Below, piece after piece: positions 63,907 to 64,000 of a stretch of 64,000 bases of DNA. Position 1 is the stretch's first letter. Every line of letters begins with the position of its first letter. Below the pieces are notes generated by a model. The model was given only the letters and a program-made list of their open reading frames with translations, was not told the origin of the DNA and made no database searches. Origin of the DNA: Shimwellia pseudoproteus (GTDB lineage Bacteria; Pseudomonadota; Gammaproteobacteria; Enterobacterales; Enterobacteriaceae); contig NZ_WBXP01000003.1 of the NCBI RefSeq assembly GCF_016415625.1, positions 88,918-152,917 on the forward strand, in the 5' to 3' direction. A program made the position numbers and the translations under genes.

Positions 63907-64000
63907 TGCTGCCAACTTACTGATTTAGTGTATGATGGTGTTTTTGAGGTGCTCCAGTGGCTTCTGTTTCTATCAGCTGTCCCTCCTGTTCAGCTACTGA
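63902..64000 (+). mobile_element. IS1 element, left end (continues past the window)
   Basis: The sequence from GGTGATGCTGCCAACTTACT onward is the left terminal inverted repeat and leader of IS1, matching the canonical element as far as the window goes. It interrupts the DUF421 gene. IS1 makes ~9-base target duplications; the right end needed to confirm this is outside the window. Confidence 0.95.
63957..64000 (+). CDS. insA: IS1 InsA, N-terminal fragment
   Basis: Starting at GTG 63957 the frame reads (V/M)ASVSISCPSCSAT, the N-terminus of IS1 InsA with the first two zinc-finger cysteines. InsA represses IS1 transcription and provides the DNA-binding part of the InsAB' transposase made by frameshifting. 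The gene runs off the window. Confidence 0.93.
   Translation, partial: MASVSISCPSCSAT

Overview
The window looks like a chromosomal segment from a member of the Enterobacteriaceae. Most of it is GC-rich, and many genes are close relatives of Escherichia, Salmonella or Klebsiella genes: fiu-ybiX, qseBC-ygiW, uxuAB-uxuR, idnO/idnK/idnR, the Salmonella-type phnXW/phnRSTUV set, a Klebsiella-type ureDABCEFG operon, yajD and frmRAB. The genus cannot be fixed from the sequence alone. No rRNA, tRNA or CRISPR array was seen.

Layout. 1-1.3 kb: an AT-rich, inverted-repeat-rich leader and a CsgD-type LuxR regulator without csgEFG behind it. 1.3-6.3 kb: a complete urease operon on the minus strand. 6.5-9.1 kb: a MetNIQ-type ABC importer behind tandem MetJ-like boxes. 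9.1-14.6 kb: a PuuB-like FAD amine oxidase, a cupin, an AraC regulator, an APC permease and an aldo/keto reductase. 14.8-17.9 kb: a Fur-box-preceded fiu-ybiX iron pair. 18.2-21.7 kb: an uncharacterised set of small membrane protein, SSS symporter, GntR regulator and creatininase-family amidohydrolase. 21.7-28.4 kb: 2-aminoethylphosphonate uptake and breakdown, with a shared 16-bp PhnR-type site before each half. 28.4-38.6 kb: sugar acids. A hydroxyacid dehydrogenase/MFS/UPF0303 operon, idnR, idnO, idnK and a YhcH-family gene could feed ketogluconates to 6-phosphogluconate, followed by uxuA, uxuB and uxuR. 38.6-41.3 kb: qseBC divergent from ygiW. 41.5-44.8 kb: an unknown gene, a family II pyrophosphatase, and a LysR/VOC divergent pair. 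44.9-51.5 kb: a CitA/CitB-type two-component system followed by an Fe3+-family ABC importer. 51.5-54.9 kb: SDR, AraC, VOC, an unknown periplasmic protein and yajD.

55-64 kb is the accessory end. It holds an SDR pseudogene next to its LysR partner, a DUF3313 lipoprotein gene split by an A8 tract, a YiaV/YiaW-like pair, a formaldehyde-detoxification operon (frmR, frmA, a VOC gene, frmB), a uvrA-like remnant, a markedly AT-rich DUF3290-DUF421 pair, and the left end of an IS1 element that truncates the DUF421 gene. Composition, gene decay and the insertion sequence suggest horizontal acquisition here.

No wholly new system can be proven from sequence alone. The best candidates for unexplained biology are the symporter/GntR/creatininase cluster, the PuuB-like/cupin/APC cluster, the two-component-controlled ABC importer, the A8-interrupted lipoprotein and the DUF3290-DUF421 import.
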